In this document: in pieces, positions 54,641-64,000 of the stretch | Layout: every line of letters starts with the position of its first letter | Numbering within the stretch: position 1 is the stretch's first letter | Translations under genes and position numbers: made by a program | The notes under the pieces: model-generated | Seen by the model: only the letters and a program-made list of their open reading frames with translations | What the model was told of the DNA's origin: nothing | Database searches by the model: none | NCBI RefSeq assembly: GCF_018446385.1 | Contig: NC_056001.1 | Coordinates: 12,084,672-12,148,671 of the forward strand | DNA from: Zingiber officinale | Lineage: Eukaryota > Streptophyta > Magnoliopsida > Zingiberales > Zingiberaceae | Direction of reading: 5' to 3' | Length of the DNA: 64,000 nucleotides

Positions 54641-56823
54641 CCCCCTTGAGCAGTAATCTACTCCACAATGCTCATCCGAGAGCATTTATCATTCTAGCAA
54701 TGAAGATAACCAATCTTCCATTGCTCCCCAATACTCGACCATGAGTATTAATTCATCACGAAGGTTTAACCCCCTTCCAAGGTCTTTGAAAAGATTTTTA
54801 TGTTTTCAAAGAGTAACTCCCCCTAAAAATATGGTTAAACTTTTATCATTGCTCTAACAATGACTTGGGGTTCCTAAATAATTAGGAAAACCAAAACTCG
54901 AAGTTTTGAGGTTCAAAATTCAATAATGAAACTAAACCTCAACCTAAACTTCACCTAACTCTACGTTAACCAATCCATACTTGCTTTCAATATGAAAACT
55001 CCCCCTAAATGGATACAAGTATATGGCAAAGGGTTAGGAATGGTTAATGACCCTTGAAAACCAAAGCTTGAAATTTTGAGGTTCCAAAATTTTAAATTGA
55101 AACTAAACCTCATCCTAAACTTCACTTTGATTTATCCTAACCAATCCATACTTGTTTTTATCATGAAAATTCCCCCTAAATATATACAAATGTATTCCAA
55201 GGGGTTTAGAGTGGTTATTGGGACCCGAAGTGACTTAAGGTGCTGAAATCAGGCTTTTTAAGCCAAAATCAGACTTCCCAATTGATTGAAGTTGAGACTC
55301 AATCGATTGAAATCACTTCAATTGATCTATTGATCGATGCCGCAAGCTACTGCTCGTAGAAATACCCTCTGAATCGATCCACTGATCGATCCAGCCTGGG
55401 TCAATCGATCGGCTGATCAATTCACTACCCTTCTGTTCGCGGGAAATGACTTCCCAATCGATCGGCTGATCGATCGAACTCATCCTAATCGATCGGCTGA
55501 TCGATTGGGTTTCTGATTTCCTGAAATTCAATTTCAGCGAAATTCAGAAACTCCCCAATAATTCTACAAAATTATAAAAATCATGAAAATTCATGTAGAC
55601 ATTATTTAGGGTATAATTTATCAAGGAAAAATAGTTTTCTATGAAAATACTTCTTATTTTCAGAGATTGACACAAATTTGAAAACTTGTAAAAATTTTAG
55701 TGTTTTCTTCTAGTTTGTGTCTAACTATTCAATGATGATCACTATCAAAAGATAGTCTTCACCAAGGTTTTCCAAAAGCATTTTAAAATCATTTTCAAAA
55801 CCAATATCCAACCATGTTCTTTGGGCTCAATACACATGACTTGTACATTAGCTTTCCCAATGATTGGAAGACACATAACTATGTGTTTTGATGAATCTAA
55901 AACTCAACAAGATGCACTAAATCAACATCTTGAGTTTTGTTCACCATCCTAGCATCTCACTTGTATCTAATGTGTACTAAAATACATACAAATCACCTTA
56001 TGATTCTTTGTGAGATGTATATTTGGTTCTTCCCTAAACTAAGAGATCATGCATATCTATCTAGGCATTATGAGACTTATGATCATCACTTAGGATGTCA
56101 TTTGGTGTAATCCCACTTGTTGGGATATTTACCATTCTTAGTAAATACCTTTTATCCTTAATTACAAGAAAATTAACATAATGCATGATATGTTATGACA
56201 TACATCAAAAAGAAAGAATTTTCAAAAGAAAATTTCCTATAGCTACATGATATATATATGACATGACATGATATTTTTGTATTTTTCATAATAAAAATGA
56301 ATGCAACACATGATGTCATGACATATGATAGCAAACAATCATGGCATTTTAGCATAAACAACATCCTTGTATAATCTATCTAAGTATCCTTAAACCTTAG
56401 CTAAAACCTTAAAATTAAGCCTAGATCGCCCATGATTTCCCACGAAAATGCCAAAACCTAATTTTGACATTTCTTTTCCCTTTCTAAATTTGTATCATTT
56501 TAAATTAAACAATTCCTCAAAGTATGGTACGTTTTACTCTTTCAAGGAGTAAATGAAATCAAATTAAGGCTTAGATTCGCCTTTAACCTTCTAAGAAAAT
56601 GTCAAAACCCCAACTTAGAATTTCTTATCCTTTTCTAAATGTGTCAATTTAAATTAGATTTAACTCCTCAAATTTTGACATATTTTACTCTTTCAAACAG
56701 TAACACAATAATCCTTGTCATTTTCAAAGATTAACAATAACCTTGAAAATGCTCTCAAGTGTCAACCTTAACAAGGTTGGGTTAACTACCCTTCCAATTT
56801 GAGTTGACACTCTCTAAACCCAT
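54641..56823 (-). other. non-coding interior of element A downstream of gag
   Basis: There is no intact ORF over 2.2 kb. It contains direct repeats such as AAACTAAACCTCA-CCTAAACTTCAC (54930 and 55103) and a cluster of ATCGATC palindromes (55280-55510). It has no similarity to pol that I can see. Confidence 0.7.
55280..55510. repeat. ATCGAT palindromes in the interior of element A
   Basis: Blocks such as CAATCGATCGGCTGATCGATCG and TCAATTGATCTATTGATCGA lie in 230 bp. The same core is found in the LTRs of element A. Confidence 0.85.
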
Positions 56824-58596
56824 CTAGGATGTAGAGAATATGCTCCTAGGAATCCAAAACCTATTGGTGCTCCTTGGATACTCTAGGTACTCACTAGGGA
56901 TAACTTCCCTAGATACCTTCCTAAGGACCTTTCTAGGCTTCTTAGAAGCCTTGGTCACTTCTACTAGGTCACTTCTAGGGATAACTTCCCTTGTAACCTT
57001 CTTTGCGACTTTGTTTGGCCTTTTTGGAGCCTTAGTCACCTTTACTAGATCAACTTTAGGGATAACCTCCCTTGTGACCTTCTTTGTGACTTTGTTAGAC
57101 TTCTTAGAAGTCTTAGTCACATTGGTCTTGCCAAAGGAACCTTTAGGGATTCCTTCCCTAGTATCTTTGACTTGACCTCTAAACCTAGGGTTGGTCTCAT
57201 AGCTATATGGAACCCTATGGTATTGAGTCTCACTCTTCTTGACTTTGGGTTTGTATCCCAAACCTCTATAGCCATTGGATGACTTTTGTCTAGTTCTCCC
57301 TAGGTGATGCTCATTTTGAACCCTAAGCATGTTTTCCATTCTTGCTAGGGTCCTTTCTAAATTATCAAGTCTTGACCTCAAGACTTGGTTTTCCGTCATT
57401 AAATCCATAGATTTTGGTTTTTCATTGAATGCTTGAGTATTTCTATATTTAGGCATGTATCTAAAATCCTTAGAGTTATTGCCTAAATTGTTATCTACCT
57501 TCCTAACCTTAGGTATGGTAGTTCTAGTATGAGGAGGGATATATTTTCCCTTAACGCTATCATGCTTCCTATTTTCATGATAATTTGCATTAAAATGATA
57601 AGTGTTATTTCTAACATGGATTTTATCATGCCTAAGAGGAATTGCACTATTAAAGGTTACCTTGGGTTTGCTCTTAGAAGCTCCCCCTAGATTTGTGTTT
57701 CCTCCTCTAACTTTGATTGGCTTCTTCCCTTTAGGGCATTGACTCCGGTAATGGCCATTTTGATTGCATGAGAAGCACACAATGTGCTTCTTGCTCTTGT
57801 GTTCCGTGGGACCAATCTCCTTGGGCTTCTCCTTGCCCTTGGGTACTACTTGGCTCTTCTTCTTGGTCAACTTGGGACACTTGCTCTTGTAGTGCCCATG
57901 CTCCCTACACTCAAAGCAAATGATATGATTTTTGTTATTTACAATTGAGATTTCTATACCTTTGCTTGTAGGGATGATGCTTGATTCTCCATTTGATATA
58001 GCTTGAATTGTGGAGATTACATCATCTTCTTCTTCTCCTCTTGAGGATGTGGGTGCTTCCACCTCTTCAACCCTTGAGGATGTGGATGCTTCCACCTCTT
58101 CCTTTCTTGAAGATATGGATGATCTCTCATCTTCTTCCTTCTCCTCCTCTTCCTTCTTCTCCTCGAATGTTGACCTTATGTCAACATCGGATTGGTCCTT
58201 CTCTTCTTGGACCAATGAGTCATTCTCCTTAGGCTCATCCACTCCTTGACATTGAGTGGGGTTCTCATGATAGGCAATGACATTTTTCCAAAAATCATTT
58301 GCACTCGTGCATTCACCTACACTCAAAATTATGTTAGAAGGTAATAGATTTAACAAAATTTTTGTTACCTCCTTATCCGCCTCCGCTTGCTCTCTTTGTT
58401 CCTCGGTCCAATGTCGAGGTCGGAGGGGCTTCCCCTTTTTATCCTTAGGAGCTTCAAATGGGGCTTCCAATGCAACCCATTGGTTCCAATTCATTTGAAA
58501 CCATGTCTCTAACTGCGTCCTCCAATAATTGAAGTTTTCTTTGTCATACAGAGGTGGAATTCGGATATCCCATCCGAGCGGTCCTTCAAGCTCCAT
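56824..58596 (-). CDS. gag of element A (two zinc knuckles), intact
   Basis: An open 590-residue frame from ATG at 58596. The N-terminus (MELEGPLGWDIRIPPLYDKE) and the capsid-like region with LLNLLPSNIILSVGE match the element C gag. A Glu/Ser-rich acidic stretch (about residues 118-205) is followed by two CCHC knuckles, CFECREHGHYKSKC and CFSCNQNGHYRSQC, and then a long basic tail with repeated KVTREVIPK and KKPRKVLRKVSREVIP units (about residues 500-575). It would bind and package element RNA. It lies about 60 bp from the primer-binding site, as usual. The tail repeats are unusual for a copia gag. Confidence 0.88.
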   Translation of the reverse strand: MELEGPLGWDIRIPPLYDKENFNYWRTQLETWFQMNWNQWVALEAPFEAPKDKKGKPLRPRHWTEEQREQAEADKEVTKILLNLLPSNIILSVGECTSANDFWKNVIAYHENPTQCQGVDEPKENDSLVQEEKDQSDVDIRSTFEEKKEEEEKEEDERSSISSRKEEVEASTSSRVEEVEAPTSSRGEEEDDVISTIQAISNGESSIIPTSKGIEISIVNNKNHIICFECREHGHYKSKCPKLTKKKSQVVPKGKEKPKEIGPTEHKSKKHIVCFSCNQNGHYRSQCPKGKKPIKVRGGNTNLGGASKSKPKVTFNSAIPLRHDKIHVRNNTYHFNANYHENRKHDSVKGKYIPPHTRTTIPKVRKVDNNLGNNSKDFRYMPKYRNTQAFNEKPKSMDLMTENQVLRSRLDNLERTLARMENMLRVQNEHHLGRTRQKSSNGYRGLGYKPKVKKSETQYHRVPYSYETNPRFRGQVKDTREGIPKGSFGKTNVTKTSKKSNKVTKKVTREVIPKVDLVKVTKAPKRPNKVAKKVTREVIPRSDLVEVTKASKKPRKVLRKVSREVIPSEYLEYPRSTNRFWIPRSIFSTS

Positions 58597-58654
58597 CTTC
58601 TTCTTCCTCTAGCTTCTTGCTCCCTTGGCGGTTAGTCCGTAGAAGAGCGACCTT

Positions 58655-58666
58655 GCTCTGATACCA
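58655..58666 (-). other. primer-binding site of element A
   Basis: The minus strand reads TGGTATCAGAGC, two bases inside the 5' LTR. Confidence 0.9.
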
Positions 58667-58668
58667 AT

Positions 58669-59937
58669 TGTTAGGACCTTTGTGCCCACTAGAGGGGGGG
58701 TTAATAGCGGCTCGTCGCGCTTGCGTCGGTTGCATCTTGATGATGTGCAACAGAATACAAAGACAAAAACAACCACAACGCTAACACTCGGATTTACTTG
58801 GTATCCACCTCAAGAAGAGGTGACTAATCCAAGGATCCACACACTCGAGCACTCTCCACTAGTAAACAACTCCTTCTCGGTCGCAGCCGGAGGCGGAGAA
58901 GCCTCGTACAAACACACACGACACTACAACACTCACACAAGAAGAAATACAAGAATACAACCGAAATACACACTTCTTCTTGCTTACTTGTTGCTTGTTA
59001 TTGTCTCTTGAACCTTGGGAATGCACCCCAAGAGCCTTCAATAACTAGCGGAGAAGCTCGGAGAAAATTGCCAGAAAAGCTCGCAAAAATCGCAGGAGAA
59101 AGATCGCAAAGATCTACGGCGAAAACGCTCCGCCCAGGATTTAAACAGTGCTCCCAATTGATCCAATTCATCCCCAACCGATTGCCACGTCAGCACCGCT
59201 TCATCGCAGTCATCCATCACCTGCAACCTGCCCAACGGTCACTTCCCAATCGATCGACCTATCGATTGGGACTGCCTGAATCGATCGCCCAATCGATTCA
59301 GGACCATTTTGTGCTCTCGCGTCCGCGCGAGAGCTTCTGCTGCTCAATCGATTGACCGATCGATTGGCAGCTCCCAATCGATCGCCTGATCGATTAAGAA
59401 AGCCTCTGTGCTCGCGATTTCACCTCTCAATCGATCGACCGATCGATTGGGCCTTCCCACCATCGTAGCACACTCCAATCGATCGACCGATCGATTGGAC
59501 CGTGGTTCAATCGATCGTCCGATCGATTGAACAGCCTGGACTTGACTCAAACTCAAGTCCAAAGTCTCCAACCCAACTCCTGGTCAACCGTGACCTGTTG
59601 GATCTCCATGCCTAGCATTTGGCCAAACTCCTGGTTAGGACTTCCACCACTGCCTAAACTCCAGTTAGGACTTTCATACGCCTAACCTCCAGTTAGGACT
59701 TTCCATACGCCTAACCTCCAGTTAGGATTTTTCCAGTCAAGTCTCCTGTCAACCTTGACCTACTTGACTTGTATTCTCATCAACCTGGTCAACCCTTTGA
59801 CCATCTTCATAACCAGACGATTGCTCTAGCAATCTCCTTATATTGTCAAACATCAAAACTCAAATCCCGACTCAAGCTTGACTCAACTCAAGTTTAGTCA
59901 AACTGGTCAAACTTGACCTAGGGAAATTGTCCCAACA
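58669..59937 (-). repeat. 5' LTR of element A
   Basis: It starts TGTTAGGACCTTTGTG at the left and ends TTGTCCCAACA. It is 1,269 bp. The AATCGATT array is at 59150-59535 and CCTAA/TTAGG hairpins are at 59640-59725. Compared with the 3' LTR it lacks about 540 bp after CATTTGGCC (59622). Confidence 0.9.
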
Positions 59938-61754
59938 GTTCGACCACAAGAAGAAGAGAAGGGAAGGAAGAGGGTCGGCCACACCAAGGAAGAAAAGAGA
60001 GAGGAATAGATAATAGGTTATTCTTAAGGTGAGACACCTCTACCCTCTCTTTTATATTCCTTGGTCTTGGCAAATAAGGAAAATTTAAATAAAATCTTCC
60101 TTATCCTCTTTGCCAATGAAAGGAAAATTTAATTAAAATTTTCTTTCTTGTTTCTATTTGGCCAGCCACCTCAACATCCTCCATACAAGGAAAGTTTTAA
60201 ACAAAAACTAAAACTTCCTAATTTGTTTCTAGAAATTTTTAAAATAAAAATTTCTCTTTAAAAAATTCCCTTCATGGCTGGTTATAAAAGGAAACTTTTA
60301 TAAATTAAAATCTCTCTATTAAAACATGCAGATGATTTACAAAAAGGAAAGTTTTCTCAAAATTAAAATCTTCCTTTCAATCTACAAATAAGGAAAAATA
60401 TCAAATCTTTTCTCTTAATCTTTTGTAGAAACTATAAAAGGAAAGATTTAATTTTAAAACTCTCTTTTAAAATCATGAGGATGATTACATAAAAGGAAAG
60501 TTTTATCAAAAATTAAAATCTTCCTTTTAACTACAAATAAGGAAAGATATCAAACCTTTCTCTTAATCTTTTGTAGAAAGTTATAAAAGGAAATATTTAA
60601 AATTTTAAACTCTCTTTTTGAAACCATAGCTTCCACATAAGAAATATTTTTAAAAAATAAAATCCTTTTAATTTTGTTGTGGCCGGCCACCTAAGCTTGG
60701 GTTCAAGCTAGGGTCGGCCACTTACTTGACCCAACTCACCTTGGTTTGGCCGACCCTAGCTTAGGCTCCAAGCTAGGCTTGGCCGACCACCTTAAGGTGG
60801 GTAAGAAGGTGGGTATAGGTGGGTATAATACTTTATAACTAAGAGGTTACGACAGGGACCGAGAGGAGGAATTGGTTTTGGTCTCTCGATGAACATGAGC
60901 TTCCTGTGTTCGCCCTGAACACTCAACTCGAGTTCATCAATAATATCTCATTCCACTAAAGAGTTATTATTGAACTACCGCACCAATCCCATATTACTAT
61001 ATGAGCTCCTTCTTATCATGAGTATGTTAGTCTCCCTGTGTTTAAGATATAGAATGTCCACTAATTAAATGAGTTACTGATAACTCACTTAATTAATATC
61101 TAGCTCCAAGAGTAGTATCACTCAACCTTATCATCATGTCGGACTAAGTCCACCTACAGGGTTTACATGACAATCCTTATGAACTCCTCAAGGGGACATC
61201 ATCAACCTAGATTACTAGGACACAGTTTCATTCTATAATCAACAACACACCATATAAATAATATCATTTTCCAACTTATCGAGCCTTTTGATTTATCGAA
61301 CTAAATCGCACCTTTTGATAAATTAAAGGAATGAATATTGAGTATATGTGCTTGTTATTATATCATGATTAAGAGCACACACTTCCATAATAACAAAGGT
61401 CTTGTTCTTTTATGCAGTCAGTATAAAAAGAACTTACCTTAAATGGTCCTGCTCAATACACTCAGAGTGTACTAGTGTAATTTTATTATCAAGATAAACT
61501 AATATCAAATTACACTATGAATATTTCAATGGTTTGTTCCTATCCATCTTAGTCGTGAGTTGCTGTTTATAATTTATAAGGAATTGATAACATGATCTTC
61601 TGTGTGTGACACCACACACCATGTTATCTACAATATAAATTAATTGAACAACTACACTTAACATATAAATGTAGACATTTGACCAATGTGATTCTTTATT
61701 TCAAAATAAATGTTTACAAAAAGCTAGACTTTTAGTATACACTATAACACTTAC

Positions 61755-62000
61755 TAGGGGCTCGCTACCCAAAGATATGGCTAGCTTGATTTGGCCCATG
61801 GGTCTTCATTATCGGTGAAACTGTATAACGAAGTGGCCACGGGCTGGAGTTCACTAGCGTCGATTTGTATGCCCTCGAATGCATTCTTGAACAGCACCTT
61901 GACAGAGTTTCCGGTATCAACAAAAACCCTGGCCACGTGACCGTTGGCTATGATGGCTTTAATTATTAGAGCATCATCATGAGGAAGCTCCAGCCCCTCC
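61755..62000 (-). pseudogene. gypsy protease fragment
   Basis: The minus strand reads LIIKAIIANGHVARVFVDTG with the aspartic protease DTG motif, continuing NSVKVLF, up to the solo LTR insertion at 61749. The other half is at 37998. A stop lies near 61786. Confidence 0.8.
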
Positions 62001-62044
62001 AGGTCTTGCAGCCTAAAACTGATTGTGGGTCCGGCGGTTTGTTC

Positions 62045-63517
62045 TCAACTGCATCCTACAGCATGTATCTCCAGGCGGCGCTCATGAGATTTCCGAGCCC
62101 TAGAGGAATCTCCATCTGTGGGCCCTCTGGAGATCATGCCAATCTCTCGGATGATTGTGTTTCCCCTGTTCTCCTCCTCCCAGGCTTCTCCTAGCTCCTG
62201 ATCGTGGTCGGGCTGCTGACTTCCTTGTTCTGCATTGTTGAGTAGGGGTTTATCGGACTGAACTGCTACGGGTTGTTGGTCGGTCAGCAGTCTCTGAATC
62301 TTAGGCGCGATCTCAGGTGGAGGTAGGCCCAACTCAGCTACGCGCCGAGAGTCACAAGCGAACTGGAAGCAATCATTTGTGAAATGGGTGTGGGACCTAT
62401 AGAAAGTGCAATAGCATGACCCCCACTAACCGAGCCTTGGGGCTTGGATAGCTGCTACACGTTGGGCCGTCCTAGAATCCTGACTAGGAGGGAATTACGG
62501 TCGGGCATCCCAGGCACGTGGAAGAGGTTGAGATAGCGGTTGGCGTGGCATTTTCTCCGATTTGTTGGCGGGAGCAGGCGCCTTGTCTGCTTTCCGTTGA
62601 GTCGCTTGAGCTTCTTCTACATTGATGTAACTAGCGGCCTTCCCTAGCATCTCATCGAAGTTCTTCACGGGCTCTCGGATGAGGACTCGGAAGAACTCAC
62701 CTTCTATCAACCCATGGAAGAAGGCGCTCATCAATATTTCAAAGGTAGCGGACGGGACGTCCTAAGCTACCTGGTTGAAGCGTTTGATATAGCTTCTCAA
62801 AGGCTCGACAGACCCTTGCTTGAGGGCGAAGAGACAGTGGTTTATCTTTTGGTACTTCCTGCTGTTGGCAAAATGGCATAGGAAAACAGTCTTGAAGTCA
62901 TGGAAGCAGGTGATGGACCCATTCGACAATCCATCGAATCATTTTTGTGCCGAACCTGACAAACTGTTCAAGAACACTCGGCACTTGATGGCGTCACTAT
63001 ATTAGGGCAACAGCGCAGCATTCCGAAACTTCCGAAGATGATCCTCCGGATCCTTGCTATCGTTATACTCTCCAATAGCTGGGGGCTTGTACCCCTTCGA
63101 TAGCATCTCCTCGAGTACCCTTAGAGAGAAGGGAACTTGCTCCTCAGGCTCCCCCCGGGGCTCCTCCCTAAGGACTATGGTTTTCCCTTTCTTTGAGTCT
63201 CTGAGCGGGAAGCTTTCCGCCATGGAGGCCTGCGGTTGATCTTTCTTATTATAATAGTCCGGGCCCTTGTGGTAATAGACCGAGCCAGGTTCCCAATAAA
63301 AGCATGGGGGGAACTCCTCAAGTTGTTTCCTATTAGATCCTCTATTAGAAACGTGAGTAGGGTCATTGAAAATTGCAGGCATCTTGTACGGTCGTGAAGT
63401 AGTAGTTTGTTTTTCGGAAGCCGCACGCCTCTTGGCCTCCTTGAACAGATCGTACTCCCCTACCATAATAGTCACGTTGATTCTTCCGGTCTCCTCCATC
63501 TTCACGCTCCAGAACAT
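62045..63517 (-). pseudogene. gypsy gag (Tat-like), broken by stops
   Basis: The start is near 63517 (MFWSVKMEETGRINV), in front of the primer-binding site. Motifs in order are GEYNDSKDPEDHLRKF, then (after a stop at about 63001) SGSAQKWFDGL, then (after a stop at about 62761) FHGLIEGEFFRVLIREPVKN and FDEMLGKAASYINVEEAQ. A region ending PTDGDSSRARKSHERR follows. This is the typical order of a Tat-type gypsy gag. At least three stops inactivate it. Confidence 0.85.
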
Positions 63518-63527
63518 GTGAAGAAAG

Positions 63528-63548
63528 TTCCCACAAACGGTGCCAAAT
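63528..63548 (-). other. gypsy primer-binding site region
   Basis: The minus strand reads TTTGGCACCGTTTGTGGGAAC next to the LTR end, close to the TGGCGCCGTTTGTGGGAA sequence common in Tat-type gypsy elements. Confidence 0.75.
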
Positions 63549-64000
63549 TGATCCTGTCCGAAATCTGAGTGAGACGAAGGTTGAATGAACTGTCGCTGTG
63601 TTGACGGAGAGGTGACTATGACACCCTTATCATATGTGCCCTCTAGAATGGACCCCCAGGTGGTGTTGACAGACGACGATAACTAAATCGGCGGTACTTG
63701 AGCTCTACGCGCACTCAGACAAGCACACAGACCGTTAGAGGCCAGAAACCAGGAAAAAAGTCCCCGGAGTAGGCTCTCCGACGCTCAAGTCAAGTACTTT
63801 TTCCCTATAAGAACAGTGTACGTAGGAGAAAGAAAAGTAGAAGACAAGTGCGAATGTGCGAGAGAGCGTACCTGCTCAAGGGAGAGGACCTCCCTTTTTA
63901 TATGACAGTGCGTACCTCTGGAGCCTAACTGATGTCAAGGAATGTCGGGTGTCGGGACATGTCTGGTGATGGAGGACGCGTGGCACCCTTTTTTGGACTG
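63549..64000 (-). mobile_element. gypsy 5' LTR, partial (runs off the window)
   Basis: The LTR end (minus strand GGACAGGATCA) is at 63549, just before the primer site. A minus-strand TATA-like CATATAAAAAGG is at about 63892-63903. The other LTR end is beyond 64000. Confidence 0.7.

Larger units (their letters stand above)
38805..59937 (-). mobile_element. element A: non-autonomous gag-only LTR retrotransposon, with two inserts
   Basis: Its 5' LTR is 58669-59937, primer site 58655-58666, gag 58596-56824, non-coding interior 56823-40614 (minus inserts), and 3' LTR 38805-40613. Flanks are ATTCA (38800-38804) and GTTCG (59938-59942), a 5-bp duplication differing by two transitions; a neighbouring copy of the target repeat reads GAGGTTCGG. 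The interior hosts element B (41154-50861) and a solo LTR (51001-54640). No pol gene is found in the remaining interior. Confidence 0.85.
38004..61749 (-). mobile_element. solo LTR (about 2.6 kb family), split by element A, TSD CTTAC
   Basis: Perfect CTTAC duplications at 37999-38003 and 61750-61754 bound a segment that ends TGTTGG (plus-strand left) and starts TGTTATAGTGTATACTAAAAG (minus-strand right). Removing element A (38805-59937) leaves about 2.6 kb, homologous along its length to the opposite-strand solo LTR 51001-54640. There is no internal region, so it is a solo LTR. It inserted into the protease gene of the gypsy. The superfamily of this LTR is not recognised. Confidence 0.85.
37141..64000 (-). 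mobile_element. decayed Tat-like gypsy element hosting the nest, truncated at both window sides
   Basis: Minus-strand order is LTR (63549 to beyond the window), primer-binding site, gag (63517-62045), protease (62000-61755), a nested insertion (38004-61749), then protease end and RT (37998-37141). The 3' half and 3' LTR are missing at 37141. PTDGDSSRARKSHERR, EFF--LI-EPVKNFDEML and the primer site TTTGGCACCGTTTGTGGGAA are the marks of the Tat-type plant gypsy group. The lineage is inferred from these motifs. Confidence 0.8.

Overview
This is a plant nuclear window of 64 kb. The evidence is spliced genes of plant-only families, methylation-type decay in repeats, a Tourist-like MITE and heavily nested LTR retrotransposons. 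The LTR style (long copia LTRs ending in a poly-C/TCTAGC motif and using an initiator-Met tRNA primer site) and the protein variants suggest a monocot, possibly Zingiberales. That placement is inference only.

Layout. Positions 1-6490 are retrotransposon debris: the 5' end of a minus-strand copia element (gag 1-385, LTR 442-1461), a gypsy gag scrap, an old LTR (1711-2929), a solo LTR with target duplication AATAT (2935-3908) and a decayed LTR-like stretch. Positions 6490-20400 form a small gene island of three intact genes. They are an AGAMOUS-clade MADS-box gene (minus strand, seven coding exons, 7146-13881), a QRT1-like pectinesterase (plus strand, five exons, 16138-17606) and a GIL1/DUF641 gene (minus strand, one coding exon, 17934-19388). 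The first two are transcribed divergently from a shared 2.2 kb spacer. The AG gene carries a 2.2 kb intron behind the MADS-box exon with two LEAFY-type CCATTGG sites, the usual regulatory intron of this clade.

From about 22 kb the window is almost wholly retrotransposon. A decayed SIRE-like copia (22826-37140) has a Tekay/Del-like solo LTR (22966-25761, TSD CTGGA) in its 5' LTR and a complete gag-only element C (27889-32672, TSD AGATC) in its gag. Its RNase H is broken at 37141, where it is fused to an inverted Tat-like gypsy (37141 to beyond 64000). That gypsy hosts a multi-level nest. A solo LTR (38004-61749, TSD CTTAC) is split by gag-only element A (38805-59937). A contains the young gag-only element B (41154-50861, TSD TCAAC) and a solo LTR (51001-54640), which contains another solo LTR (51413-52459, TSD CTTAG).

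The most unusual signal lies in the copia-type LTRs. Several families carry, at the start of U3, an array of short hairpins led by AAGTCC/AAAGTCC. The stem arms change from unit to unit while staying complementary. Nearer the TATA box, most carry a family-specific palindrome array (AGTCGACT, AATCGATT or AAGGCGCCTT/GGGCGCCC). The three gag-only elements repeat their own LTR palindrome in the non-coding interior. Element B also carries a 2 kb AT-rich minisatellite where a much shorter array sits in the related copia, plus an accessory ORF resembling the so-called putative plant transposon protein family in place of pol.
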